The notes under the pieces were generated by a model. It had not been told where the DNA came from. It did no database searches and saw only the letters and a list, made by a program, of their open reading frames with translations. A stretch of DNA of 64,000 nucleotides from Micromonospora chaiyaphumensis (lineage in GTDB: Bacteria; Actinomycetota; Actinomycetes; Mycobacteriales; Micromonosporaceae): positions 62,001 through 126,000 of the forward strand of contig NZ_FMCS01000011.1 in the NCBI RefSeq assembly GCF_900091435.1, in the 5' to 3' direction. Position numbers and translations under genes: made by a program. Below are positions 33,058 through 40,801 of the stretch, piece by piece (the first letter of the stretch is position 1; each line of letters begins with the position of its first letter).

Positions 33058-34331
33058 CCACCGTCAACCCGACGCCGGCCTCGCTGCCGGCGGCGCTCGC
33101 CGAGCCGACAGTGCCGGTGCGGCGGAGCTGGATCGCGCTGATCTTCGCGGCCAACCTGGGCGTCTGGATGGCCTTCTTCACCCCGATCCAGGTGCTGCTG
33201 CCGCAGCAGGTGGAACGGATCGCGCCGGCCGACAAGGAGGCGATGCTGGCGGTCGTCACCGGCCTGGGCGCGCTCGCCGCGGTGCTGGCGAACCCCCTCG
33301 CGGGTGCGCTGTCCGACCGGACCTCGCTGCGCCTGGCCGACCGGCACCTCGGCCGCCGGCATGTCTGGACCGCCACGGGCGCGGTGGTCGGCGCGTTCGC
33401 CCTGGTGGTGCTGGCCCGCCAGGACAGCATCGCCGGGGTGGCGGTCGCCTGGGTCGCGGCCCAGGTCTGCTTCAACGCCATGCTGGCCAGCCTCACCGCC
33501 GCCATCCCCGACCGGGTGCCGGTGGCGCAGCGCGGCGGCGTCTCCGGCTGGGTGGGCATCCCGCAGGCACTCGGCCTGGTGGTCGGCGCGGTGCTGGTCA
33601 CCGCCGTGGTCGCCGGCAACGCCGCCGGCTACGCCGCGATCGCGCTCGCGGTGCTGCTGCTGTCCCTGCCGTTCGCGCTGCTCACCCAGGACGACCCGCT
33701 GCCCCGGGAGCACCGGTCGCCGCTGCGGGCCCGGGCGCTGGTCGCCTCGATGTGGATCAGCCCGCGCCGGCACCCCGACTTCGCCTGGGCCTGGTTCACC
33801 CGGTTCCTGGTGCAGACCGGCAACGCGCTGGGCACGCTCTACCTGCTCTACTTCCTCACCGACGGGGTGCGGGTGGCCGACCCCGAGGCCGCCCTGCTCG
33901 TGCTGATCCTGCTCTACACGCTGGGCATGATGCTCACCGCCGTGGTGGCCGGGCGGCTCTCCGACCGTTCGGGCCGGCGCAAGGTCTTCGTGATCGTCTC
34001 CGGGCTGATCATGGCGGTGGCGGCGGTGCTGCTCGCGGTGGCGCCGACCTGGCCCATGGCGATCGTCGCCGCGCTGCTGCTCGGCGCGGGCTACGGCGTC
34101 TACCTGGCCGTGGACGCCGCGCTCATCACCCAGGTGCTGCCGGCCGCCACCGACCGGGCCAAGGACCTCGGCGTGATCAACATCGCCAACTCCGCGCCGC
34201 AGGTGCTCGGCCCCGCGCTCTCCGCCCCGATCGTGGTCCACCTGGGCGGATATCCGACCCTGTACGCGGTGACGGCGGTGGTCACCCTGGTCGGCAGCGT
34301 CCTGGTGCTGAAGATCAAGGCGGTGCCCTGA
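33054..34331 (+). CDS. MFS transporter, GPH-like, coupled to beta-glucosidase
   Basis: A 425-residue protein with about 12 hydrophobic helices. Early FFTPIQVLLPQQVERI precedes NPLAGALSDRTSLRLADRHL, then LGRRHVWTATGA; the second half has GRLSDRSGRRKVFVIVSG. The split loop 2-3 sequence with GRRHVW and the coupling to a GH1 gene suggest glycoside uptake like GPH-type or sucrose/oligosaccharide MFS carriers. ATG at 33054 overlaps the glucosidase stop by four bases. gltX follows. Confidence 0.88.
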   Translation: MTTVNPTPASLPAALAEPTVPVRRSWIALIFAANLGVWMAFFTPIQVLLPQQVERIAPADKEAMLAVVTGLGALAAVLANPLAGALSDRTSLRLADRHLGRRHVWTATGAVVGAFALVVLARQDSIAGVAVAWVAAQVCFNAMLASLTAAIPDRVPVAQRGGVSGWVGIPQALGLVVGAVLVTAVVAGNAAGYAAIALAVLLLSLPFALLTQDDPLPREHRSPLRARALVASMWISPRRHPDFAWAWFTRFLVQTGNALGTLYLLYFLTDGVRVADPEAALLVLILLYTLGMMLTAVVAGRLSDRSGRRKVFVIVSGLIMAVAAVLLAVAPTWPMAIVAALLLGAGYGVYLAVDAALITQVLPAATDRAKDLGVINIANSAPQVLGPALSAPIVVHLGGYPTLYAVTAVVTLVGSVLVLKIKAVP

Positions 34332-34367
34332 ACCGGCCCCCTGCCCGAATGCGGTCGTGGCCCGCCG

Positions 34368-34380
34368 TAGGCTGGGGGAC
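34368..34380 (+). promoter_or_regulatory. -10 box for leaderless gltX mRNA
   Basis: TAGGCT (34368-34373) is followed by exactly seven bases and then the GTG start. This is the standard spacing for an actinobacterial -10 box with transcription starting at the first base of the start codon. Confidence 0.5.
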
Positions 34381-35790
34381 GTGACGGTACGTGTACGCTT
34401 CGCCCCCTCCCCGACCGGAATGTTCCACGTCGGCGGTGCCCGCTCGGCCCTGCAGAACTGGATCTACGCCAAGCAGCAGGGCGGGGTGTTCGTGCTCCGC
34501 ATCGAGGACACCGACGCGGCCCGCAACAAGCCCGAGTGGACCGAGGGCATCCTCTCGGCGCTCGACTGGATCGGCATCGCGCGGGGCACCTACGAGGGCC
34601 CGTACTTCCAGTCCTCGTACGCGGATGAGCACCGGGCCGCCGCGCAGCGGCTCTACGAGGGCGGCCGGGCGTACTACTGCGACTGCACCCGGGAGGACGT
34701 GCAGGCGCGCACCGGCTCGCAGTACCAGGGCTACGACGGTTACCACCGCGACAAGGGCCTCGGCCCCGGCGAGGGCCGGGCGCTGCGGTTCCGCACCCCG
34801 GACGAGGGCGAGACCGTCGTGGTCGACCTGATCCGCGGCGAACCGACTTTCGAGAACAAGCTGATCGAGGACTTCGTCATCGCCCGCGGCGACGGCTCGC
34901 CGGTCTTCCTGCTGGCCAACGTCGTCGACGACATGACGATGGGGATCACCCACGTGATCCGGGCCGAGGAGCACCTGCCCAACACGCCGAAGCAGCAGCT
35001 GCTCTGGGACGCGCTCGGGGTCAAGCCGCCGATCTGGGCGCACGTGCCCGTGGTGGTCAACGAGAAGCGGCAGAAGCTGTCCAAGCGGCGCGACAAGGTC
35101 GCCCTGGAGGCGTACCGGGACGAGGGCTACCTCGCCGAGGCGATGCGCAACTACCTCATGCTGCTCGGCTGGGCACCCTCCGGCGACCGGGAGATCGTGC
35201 CCTGGTCGGTCATCGAGGAGGAGTTCCGGCTGGACGAGGTCAACCCCTCCCCCGCGTTCTTCGACGAGAAGAAGCTGCGCGCGTTCAACGGCGACTACAT
35301 CCGGGCGCTGCCGGTGGAGGACTTCGTGGCCGCGTGCCAGCCGTGGCTCACCGGCACCGGCACCATCGCCCCGCCGCCGTGGCAGCCGGCCGAGTTCGAC
35401 CCGGCCGCGTTCGCGGCGGTGGCGCCGCTGGCGCAGACCCGGATCGCGGTGCTCAGCGAGATCGTGCCGAACGTCGACTTCCTCTTCCTGGCCGACCCGC
35501 TCATCGACGAGGGGGCCTGGGCGAAGGCCATGAAGGAGGGCGCGGCCGAACTGCTGGACGCGGCGATCGCCGCGTTCGAGACGCTGGAGAGCTGGGACGC
35601 CGAGTCGCTGAAGGCCACGCTGGAGGCGGTCGGCGCGGAGCGCGGCCTCAAGCTGGGCAAGGCGCAGGCCCCGGTCCGCGTCGCGGTGACCGGCCGGACC
35701 GTCGGGCTGCCGCTGTTCGAGTCGCTGGAGGTGCTCGGCCGCGACCGCACCCTGACCCGGCTGCGGGCCGCCCGGGTGCGCCTGTTCTGA
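34381..35790 (+). CDS. gltX: Glutamyl-tRNA synthetase
   Basis: A 469-residue class I aminoacyl-tRNA synthetase. The HIGH-type motif is FAPSPTGMFHVGGARSAL (HVGG near residue 16) and the KMSKS-type motif is KLSKRRDKV. The catalytic body has LRIEDTDAARNK and EEHLPNTPKQQLL. The C-terminal anticodon-binding part ends with GRTVGLPLFESLEVLGRDRT. It charges tRNA-Glu with glutamate. GTG at 34381 is preceded by TAGGCT at seven bases and lacks a ribosome-binding site, so translation is probably leaderless; an earlier in-frame start would precede the -10 box. Confidence 0.96.
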   Translation: MTVRVRFAPSPTGMFHVGGARSALQNWIYAKQQGGVFVLRIEDTDAARNKPEWTEGILSALDWIGIARGTYEGPYFQSSYADEHRAAAQRLYEGGRAYYCDCTREDVQARTGSQYQGYDGYHRDKGLGPGEGRALRFRTPDEGETVVVDLIRGEPTFENKLIEDFVIARGDGSPVFLLANVVDDMTMGITHVIRAEEHLPNTPKQQLLWDALGVKPPIWAHVPVVVNEKRQKLSKRRDKVALEAYRDEGYLAEAMRNYLMLLGWAPSGDREIVPWSVIEEEFRLDEVNPSPAFFDEKKLRAFNGDYIRALPVEDFVAACQPWLTGTGTIAPPPWQPAEFDPAAFAAVAPLAQTRIAVLSEIVPNVDFLFLADPLIDEGAWAKAMKEGAAELLDAAIAAFETLESWDAESLKATLEAVGAERGLKLGKAQAPVRVAVTGRTVGLPLFESLEVLGRDRTLTRLRAARVRLF

Positions 35791-35799
35791 CCCCGGATC

Positions 35800-35835
35800 G
35801 ACAGGGGCCCGCCGGTCGTCCGGCGGGCCCCTGTC
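35800..35835. terminator. 16-bp hairpin between gltX and the CopC-like gene
   Basis: GACAGGGGCCCGCCGG (35800-35815) pairs perfectly with 35820-35835 across TCGT. The genes are convergent, so it works as a bidirectional terminator. Confidence 0.9.
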
Positions 35836-35847
35836 GCGTGCCCGGGG

Positions 35848-36453
35848 TCAGCCGCGGGCGGACCGGCGGCGCAGGAGCAGGCCGCCGCCCAGCGCGACCA
35901 GCACCACGGCGACCACGACCGCCCACAGCCAGCCCGTACCCCCGTCGGAGTCGACCTCGTCGGCGGCGGGCGTGGGACTCACCGCGGAGGTCGTCGGCGA
36001 CGCCGCCGGGGTGCTCGGAGTGGCGGAGGTCGGGGTGGCGGTCGCCGACGGCGGTGCGGCGGCCGTGCCGGTGGTGAGGGTGAAGCGGATCTCCCCGCTG
36101 ACCGGGTGGCCGTCCGCCGACCCGACCCGGTAGGCCACGATGTAGAGGCCGGCCGCGCCCGGGCGGAACGGCACGCTCACCCGGTTGCCGGCGAAGGTCG
36201 GCGCGCCACCGGCGGCGGGCACGTTGTCCGGCCCGGTGATGGTGATCTTCGTCGACCCGGGCGCCGGCGAGGCGAGGAACCGGAGCTCGACCCGCTTCGG
36301 CGCGGTGGCCACCCGCGCCCCGTTCTTCGGATCGCTGCCGGTCAGCGAGTTGTGCGCGGCCGCCGGCGCGGCCGGCAGCAGCACCGACACCCCCGCCGCC
36401 ACCCCGAGCACCACCAACGAGCCCCGCACCGCACGAGCGACCCTGCCCCCCAT
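35848..36453 (-). CDS. CopC-domain copper-binding-type membrane protein
   Basis: A 201-residue secreted, membrane-anchored protein. A signal peptide ending ...APAAAHN places the conserved N-terminal histidine (after AAA) as the first mature residue, as in CopC. HNSLTGSDPKNGARV, VELRFLASPAP, and GLYIVAYRVGSADGHPVSG with the second copper-ligand histidine follow. A Thr/Pro/Ala-rich linker and a C-terminal helix (WLWAVVVAVVLVALGGGLLL) with an arginine tail anchor it outside the cell. Start at 36453 is chosen because GGAGGAG lies just upstream, making the ATG at 36465 part of the ribosome-binding region. Confidence 0.9.
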   Translation of the reverse strand: MGGRVARAVRGSLVVLGVAAGVSVLLPAAPAAAHNSLTGSDPKNGARVATAPKRVELRFLASPAPGSTKITITGPDNVPAAGGAPTFAGNRVSVPFRPGAAGLYIVAYRVGSADGHPVSGEIRFTLTTGTAAAPPSATATPTSATPSTPAASPTTSAVSPTPAADEVDSDGGTGWLWAVVVAVVLVALGGGLLLRRRSARG

Positions 36454-36665
36454 GAACTCCTCCATCCGGGTACGATCCGGCCGCTGATCATCGGCCGCTC
36501 TGTTGGTCGGTCACAGATCGCACATAGTTCCAAATACTCTTCCAGCGAGTGCAACCCAGCGCCGTTCTGCGGAGTCTTTGAGAATGGACGCCGGTCCGCG
36601 CCCGGCGCCCACCCCTCGGCCGGCCCAGCGCGGAGCCACCCATCGAACGGGGCGAGGAGGCGGCG
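36454..36665. promoter_or_regulatory. Divergent region between CopC-like and secreted protein genes
   Basis: 212 bases. AT-richer sequence at 36505-36545 (TTGGTCGGTCACAG... CATAGTTCCAAATACTC) probably carries promoter elements for one or both genes; no unambiguous -35/-10 pair was found. A GAGGAGG ribosome-binding site precedes the ATG at 36666. Confidence 0.4.
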
Positions 36666-37328
36666 ATGGTCCGGAAGGTGAGGCGGCTGCTGGCAGCCGT
36701 GGCCGGGGTGGTGGTGGCGACCGCGTGCTCGCTGGCCCTCATCGGCACGACCCCGGCGCAGGCGGCGCCGAAGCCCAAGCTCGCACCGGCCGGAGTGGAC
36801 ATCACCGGCCACCTGCTCGACCAGCCGCTGCAGCTGCGCGCCGACACCCGGCCCGCCGAGGTCAACATGGTGGTCGACCAGGTCAAGTGGCTGGGTGCCA
36901 CCGGCCAGCAGCGCGGGCCCGCGGCCAAGGACCTCGGTCCCAAGTACACGGTCGTGCTGCTCACCGCCGGCACGCCCATGAAGACCTACGACCTCTACCC
37001 GCTCGCCAAGGGCGGCCCCCGGGTCTACCGCCCGGCCAAGCAGCCCGACCTGAGCAAGACCCGGGCCGGCTGGTTCTTCGGCCGGCTCAACATGTCCGAG
37101 ACGCTGCGCGCCGCGGGGGTGCCGCTGGAGCGGCAGTTCGACACGCTCAGCGGCGGCATCGGCGGCGGCGAGCGGGTCATCCCGGAAGAGGCGCTCGACC
37201 CGGTGGAGGACATCGACGCCGCGCTCGGCGAACTCCAGCGGCTGCTGCTGCTCAACGTCGGGGTGATGGTGGTCATCACCGCCGGGCTCGCCGGCATCGC
37301 GCTGCTGGTGCGCCGCCGCACCCGCTGA
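36666..37328 (+). CDS. Secreted, C-terminally anchored protein of unknown function
   Basis: A 220-residue protein. A basic start and hydrophobic helix end at TTPAQAAPKP, a likely signal peptidase site near residue 33. The mature part contains ADTRPAEVNMVVDQVKWLG and PRVYRPAKQPDLSKTRAGW, then an acidic helix DPVEDIDAALGELQRLLLL leading into a C-terminal membrane helix and RRRTR tail. No family is recognised. GAGGAGG lies five bases before the ATG. It is divergent from the CopC-like gene; shared topology hints at a common envelope role but nothing more. Confidence 0.75.
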   Translation: MVRKVRRLLAAVAGVVVATACSLALIGTTPAQAAPKPKLAPAGVDITGHLLDQPLQLRADTRPAEVNMVVDQVKWLGATGQQRGPAAKDLGPKYTVVLLTAGTPMKTYDLYPLAKGGPRVYRPAKQPDLSKTRAGWFFGRLNMSETLRAAGVPLERQFDTLSGGIGGGERVIPEEALDPVEDIDAALGELQRLLLLNVGVMVVITAGLAGIALLVRRRTR

Positions 37329-37336
37329 GCCGGGGG

Positions 37337-38263
37337 TCACACCTCCAGCACGACCTTGCCCCGGACGTGTCCCGCCGCCACCAGGCGCTGCGCCTCGGCC
37401 GCCTCGGCCAGCGGGAACGTCCGGGCCACGTGCACGGCGAGCCGGCCGGCGTCGACCAGCCCGGCCAGCACGCTCAGGTCGGCCGTGGACGGCTTCACGA
37501 AGACGTAGCTGCCGCCGAGCCGGGTGACGTGCTCCGGGTCGGCCGTGGAGATCAGCCGTGCCGGCCGGGCGACGAGCTCGGCGGAGACGTCCAGGGCGTC
37601 GCCGCCGAACAGGTCCAGCGCCACGTCCACCCCGTCGGGCGCGACCGCGCGGACCCGGTCCAGCAGGCCGTCGCCGTAGCTGACCGGCTCCGCACCCAGG
37701 GACCGGACGAAGTCGTGGTTGGCCTCGCTCGCCGTGCCGATGACCCGGCCGGCGCCGAGCGCCCGGGCCAGCTGCACCGCCAGGTGCCCCACCCCGCCGG
37801 ACGCGCCGTGCACCAGCACGGTGTCACCCGCGCCCGTGCGGGCCAGCTGCAACGCCTGGTAGGCGGTGAGCCCGGCCAGCGGCAGCCCGCCCGCCTCGGC
37901 CCAGGACGCCTGCACCGGCTTGTCGGCCAGGCACCGCTCCGGGGCCGGCACCAGCTCCGCGTACGTGCCGTGCTGGACGTCGTCGCGCCGGACGTAGCCG
38001 ATCACCTCGTCACCGACGGCGAACCCGGTCACCGCCGGCCCGACCGCCTCGACCACCCCGGCCGCGTCCCAGCCGGGCACCAGCGGGAAGTGGCTCGGCA
38101 GCATGGTGTCGAGGCGCCCCTCGCGGATCTTGCCGTCGACCGGGTTGACCCCGGCGGTCCGTACCCGCACCAGGACCGTGTCCGGCCCCACCGGCGGGGT
38201 GGGCAGCTCGCGGAGGGTGAGCTGCTCGACCGGCCCGTACGCGTCGATCGCGATCGCCTTCAC
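37337..38263 (-). CDS. NADP-dependent quinone-oxidoreductase-like protein (MDR family)
   Basis: A 308-residue medium-chain reductase without zinc ligands. It starts VKAIAIDAYGPVEQLTLREL, has VRTAGVNPVDGKIREG, PLVPGWDAAGVVEAVGP, and the NADPH loop GASGGVGHLAVQLARALGAG. It probably reduces quinones or enones with NADPH. GTG at 38263 is chosen because TAGCGT (complement of 38271-38276) lies exactly seven bases upstream, a leaderless layout; another GTG nine bases earlier would lie within that spacer. Confidence 0.9.
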   Translation of the reverse strand: MKAIAIDAYGPVEQLTLRELPTPPVGPDTVLVRVRTAGVNPVDGKIREGRLDTMLPSHFPLVPGWDAAGVVEAVGPAVTGFAVGDEVIGYVRRDDVQHGTYAELVPAPERCLADKPVQASWAEAGGLPLAGLTAYQALQLARTGAGDTVLVHGASGGVGHLAVQLARALGAGRVIGTASEANHDFVRSLGAEPVSYGDGLLDRVRAVAPDGVDVALDLFGGDALDVSAELVARPARLISTADPEHVTRLGGSYVFVKPSTADLSVLAGLVDAGRLAVHVARTFPLAEAAEAQRLVAAGHVRGKVVLEV

Positions 38264-38299
38264 CCCGCCCACGCTAGCCGCCGGACGGCGGGCGCGGGG

Positions 38300-38632
38300 T
38301 CAGCACCAGCGGCGCGGGGGCCGCTCCCGGCGCACCGTGCGGCTGCGCGGCCGGACCGCGCCGTGCCGGTGGGCGCCCGCCCAGCCGGGCAGGTCGCTGC
38401 GGCAGCCCTGCGGCGGCTCCGCCTCTTCCCCGGCCGGCGGCACCGGCTCGGCGGCCCGCTGGCGGGGCACGGGCGGCTCGTCGTCCGCGCGCTCGGGCGC
38501 CCAGCCGGCGGCCGGCTCCGAATGGCTCAGGCCCGCCCGGCGCGGGTGCTTGGCGGGCGCCGGCTGGTCGTGGTGGCCCGGACGGCAGGGCTCACCCTGG
38601 GCGCAGCCGTGCTCGGCCTCCCCGTGCGCCAT
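38300..38632 (-). CDS. Small His/Cys/Pro-rich protein of unknown function
   Basis: A 110-residue frame beginning MAHGEAEHGCAQGEPCRPGH, rich in histidine, cysteine, proline and arginine, with further cysteines near residue 83 and at the C-terminus. AGGAGG (complement of 38638-38643) lies five bases before the ATG, the main support for it being real. The cluster of H and C in the first 21 residues could bind metal. No family is recognised, and the composition is close to that of random GC-rich sequence. Confidence 0.5.
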   Translation of the reverse strand: MAHGEAEHGCAQGEPCRPGHHDQPAPAKHPRRAGLSHSEPAAGWAPERADDEPPVPRQRAAEPVPPAGEEAEPPQGCRSDLPGWAGAHRHGAVRPRSRTVRRERPPRRWC

Positions 38633-38761
38633 CCCGGCCTCCTCACGTTCGCCTTCGCCCGTCGGGCGGTCGTCACCCCGACGTGCCCTGACACCGTACT
38701 GGCCGGGGCCGACGGGGTTTTCGGCGCGTACCCGTGGAGATCGTCCGGAGACCGGAACCGG

Positions 38762-39307
38762 TCAGCCCCGGCGGGCGGCGTCGAGGTCGGCGCGGGTGAG
38801 CAGGGCGTGCAGCGCGAGGCCGTGCCCGGCGAGCGCCTCCGTGCCGCCCTCGCCCCGGTCGATCACGCAGAGCGCGTGCTCGACGGTGGCCCCCAGCTCG
38901 CGGAGCTGGCCCGTGGAGATCGCCACCTGACCGCCCGAGGTCACCACGTCCTCGACGATCAGCACCCGCCGCCCGGCCACGTCCGCGCCCTCGGCCAACC
39001 GGGCGGTCCCGTACGCCTTGGCGGTCTTGCGGACGAACGCGCAGGGCAGCCCGACGTGGCGGGCCAGCGCCGTGACCACCGGGATGCCGCCCAGCTCCAG
39101 GCCGGCCAGCACCTCGGTGCCGGGCGGGACCAGCCCGGCCAGGCCGGCGGCGACCCGGTCCAGCAGCACCGGATCGGCCTCGAACCGGTACTTGTCGAAG
39201 TACTCGTCGGCCACCCGGCCGGAGCGGAGCACGAAGCGTCCGGTGAGTCGGCAGGTGGCGTCGATGTCGCGGGCGAGGTCGGCGAGGGCGCGCGGGGTGT
39301 CGGTCAC
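38762..39307 (-). CDS. pyrE: Orotate phosphoribosyltransferase
   Basis: A 181-residue enzyme. The PRPP loop is RRVLIVEDVVTSGGQVAIST (near residues 112-131), preceded by the catalytic loop region FVRKTAKAYGTARLAEGADV and by EVLAGLELGGIPVVTALA. It makes orotidine 5'-phosphate from orotate and PRPP in pyrimidine synthesis. The start GTG at 39307 fits the family N-terminus. No other pyr gene is nearby. It is divergent from fasR. Confidence 0.93.
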   Translation of the reverse strand: MTDTPRALADLARDIDATCRLTGRFVLRSGRVADEYFDKYRFEADPVLLDRVAAGLAGLVPPGTEVLAGLELGGIPVVTALARHVGLPCAFVRKTAKAYGTARLAEGADVAGRRVLIVEDVVTSGGQVAISTGQLRELGATVEHALCVIDRGEGGTEALAGHGLALHALLTRADLDAARRG

Positions 39308-39398
39308 GGGAGATCATTGTCACCGACCGCCGCCGTCGCCCGGCCCGCGGGCGGGCCTCGGGGTGGAGCCGCTGGTCAGGGCGTGTCAGGCTGGTGCC

Positions 39399-39450
39399 GT
39401 GAGCGCGAGGAGTGAGCCGGGGTTGCGAGCCCCGCAGTCGCGAGCCAAGG
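39399..39450 (+). repeat. Recurrent intergenic element, copy 1 (before fasR)
   Basis: Begins GTGAGCGCGAGGAGTGAGCC and contains CCCGCAGTCGCGA at 39431-39443. It aligns without gaps to 41719-41770 with about three quarters identity, including GTGAGC, GAGCCG, TGCG and the 13-base core at identical spacing. Both copies lie just upstream of a fatty-acid gene start. Confidence 0.6.
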
Positions 39451-39457
39451 GCACGCC

Positions 39458-40723
39458 GTGAGCGAACCGGGCGGGACCGAGCTGTCGGCGACGCTGCGCC
39501 GGATCGAGCGGGCGGCGGGCGCCCTGTCGACCGCCAGCGTGGCGCGGATGGACGAGACGCTGCCCTGGTTCCGGGAGCTGCCGGCCGACCAGCGCTCCTG
39601 GGTCATGCTGGTCGCCCAGGCCGGCGTCCGGTCGCTGGTGCAGTGGCTGCACCAGGGCGGTGGCGCGACCGACAGCACGCAGGAGGTGTCGGACGAGGTC
39701 TTCGCCGCCGCGCCGCAGGCCCTGGCCCGCTCGATCACCCTCCAGCAGACCGTGGCGCTCATCAAGGTCACCATCGAGGTGGTCGAGGAGCAGGTGTCGC
39801 ACCTGGCCGTGAAGGGCGAGGAGCAGCTCCTGCGGGAGGCCGTGCTGCGCTTCTCCCGGGAGATCGCCTTCGCCGCCGCCCGGGTCTACGCCCGCGCCGC
39901 CGAGACCCGGGGCTCCTGGGACGCGCGGTTGCAGGCGTTGCTCGTGGACGCGCTGCTGCGCGGCGACTCGCCCGACGTGCTGGCCAGCCGGGCGGCGGCG
40001 CTGGGCTGGTCGGACGCGCCGCCGGTCGCGGTGGCGGTGGGCCGCTCCCCGGGTGGTGAGGTGGCCGCCGTGCTGCACACCGTCTACCGGCAGGCCCGCC
40101 GGATCGGGGTCGAGGTGATCGGCGGCGTGCACGGTGACCGGCTGGTCATCGTGCTGGGCGGGGCGGCCGACCCGGTGGCGGCCACCGAGAAGCTGCTCAC
40201 CGCCTTCGGTGCGGGCCCCGTGGTGGTCGGACCGGCCGTGCCCAGCCTGGACGAGGCGACCGACTCGGCGCGCGCCGCGCTGGCCGGCTTCCGGGCCGCG
40301 CCGGCCTGGCCGACCGCGCCCCGCCCGGTCTCCGCCGCCGACCTGCTGCCCGAGCGGGCCCTCGCCGGCGACGCCGAGGCCCGCCGCCGGCTGCGCCACG
40401 ACGTGTACGCCCCCCTGGCCCGCGCCGGCGGCGAGCTCCTGGAGACGCTGGACGCCTTCTTCGCCGCCGGCGGCACGCTGGAGAGCGCGGCCCGAGCGCT
40501 CTTCGTCCACCCGAACACGGTGCGGTACCGGCTCAAGCGCGTCGCCGAGGTGGCCGGCTTCTCGCCGCTCACGCCGCGCGACGCGTTCACCCTGCAGGTG
40601 GCCCTGACGGTCGGCCGGCTCGACCCGGTGGTCCCGGGTGTCGCACCGGTCCCGAGTCAGACATTGGGCTCAGCAGCCGGCAAATCACCACAGACAGGTG
40701 ATGATCGGCGCCGATCTTTGTAG
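39458..40723 (+). CDS. fasR: PucR/CdaR-type regulator of fatty-acid synthesis
   Basis: A 421-residue protein. A long helical N-terminal region (LVQWLHQGGG; RSITLQQTVALIKVTIEVVE) precedes a GGDEF-like/CdaR central domain (GVHGDRLVIVLGGAAD). The C-terminal PucR helix-turn-helix is LESAARALFVHPNTVRYRLKRVAEVAGF, then LTPRDAFTLQVAL. The position directly before fabD-fabH-acpP-fabF is that of FasR, the activator of this operon in Streptomyces coelicolor, and of Rv2242 in M. tuberculosis. GTG at 39458 is assigned; another start within the preceding repeat is possible. A palindrome lies near its 3' end. Confidence 0.93.
   Translation: MSEPGGTELSATLRRIERAAGALSTASVARMDETLPWFRELPADQRSWVMLVAQAGVRSLVQWLHQGGGATDSTQEVSDEVFAAAPQALARSITLQQTVALIKVTIEVVEEQVSHLAVKGEEQLLREAVLRFSREIAFAAARVYARAAETRGSWDARLQALLVDALLRGDSPDVLASRAAALGWSDAPPVAVAVGRSPGGEVAAVLHTVYRQARRIGVEVIGGVHGDRLVIVLGGAADPVAATEKLLTAFGAGPVVVGPAVPSLDEATDSARAALAGFRAAPAWPTAPRPVSAADLLPERALAGDAEARRRLRHDVYAPLARAGGELLETLDAFFAAGGTLESAARALFVHPNTVRYRLKRVAEVAGFSPLTPRDAFTLQVALTVGRLDPVVPGVAPVPSQTLGSAAGKSPQTGDDRRRSL
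40703..40716. promoter_or_regulatory. 14-bp palindrome upstream of the fab operon
   Basis: GATCGGCGCCGATC is self-complementary. It lies in the last codons of fasR, 86 bases before fabD, a plausible place for a FasR or other activator site. The region 40724-40801 must hold the fab promoter and has an AT-rich TTTGTAGGTATCCTCC at its start. Confidence 0.4.
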
Positions 40724-40801
40724 GTATCCTCCAAACCTTCTAGTGCGGTTTCGTGCCGTGCGTTACAGCGCGACCCGCGAGTATCCGTCACAGTCGTAGA
40801 C

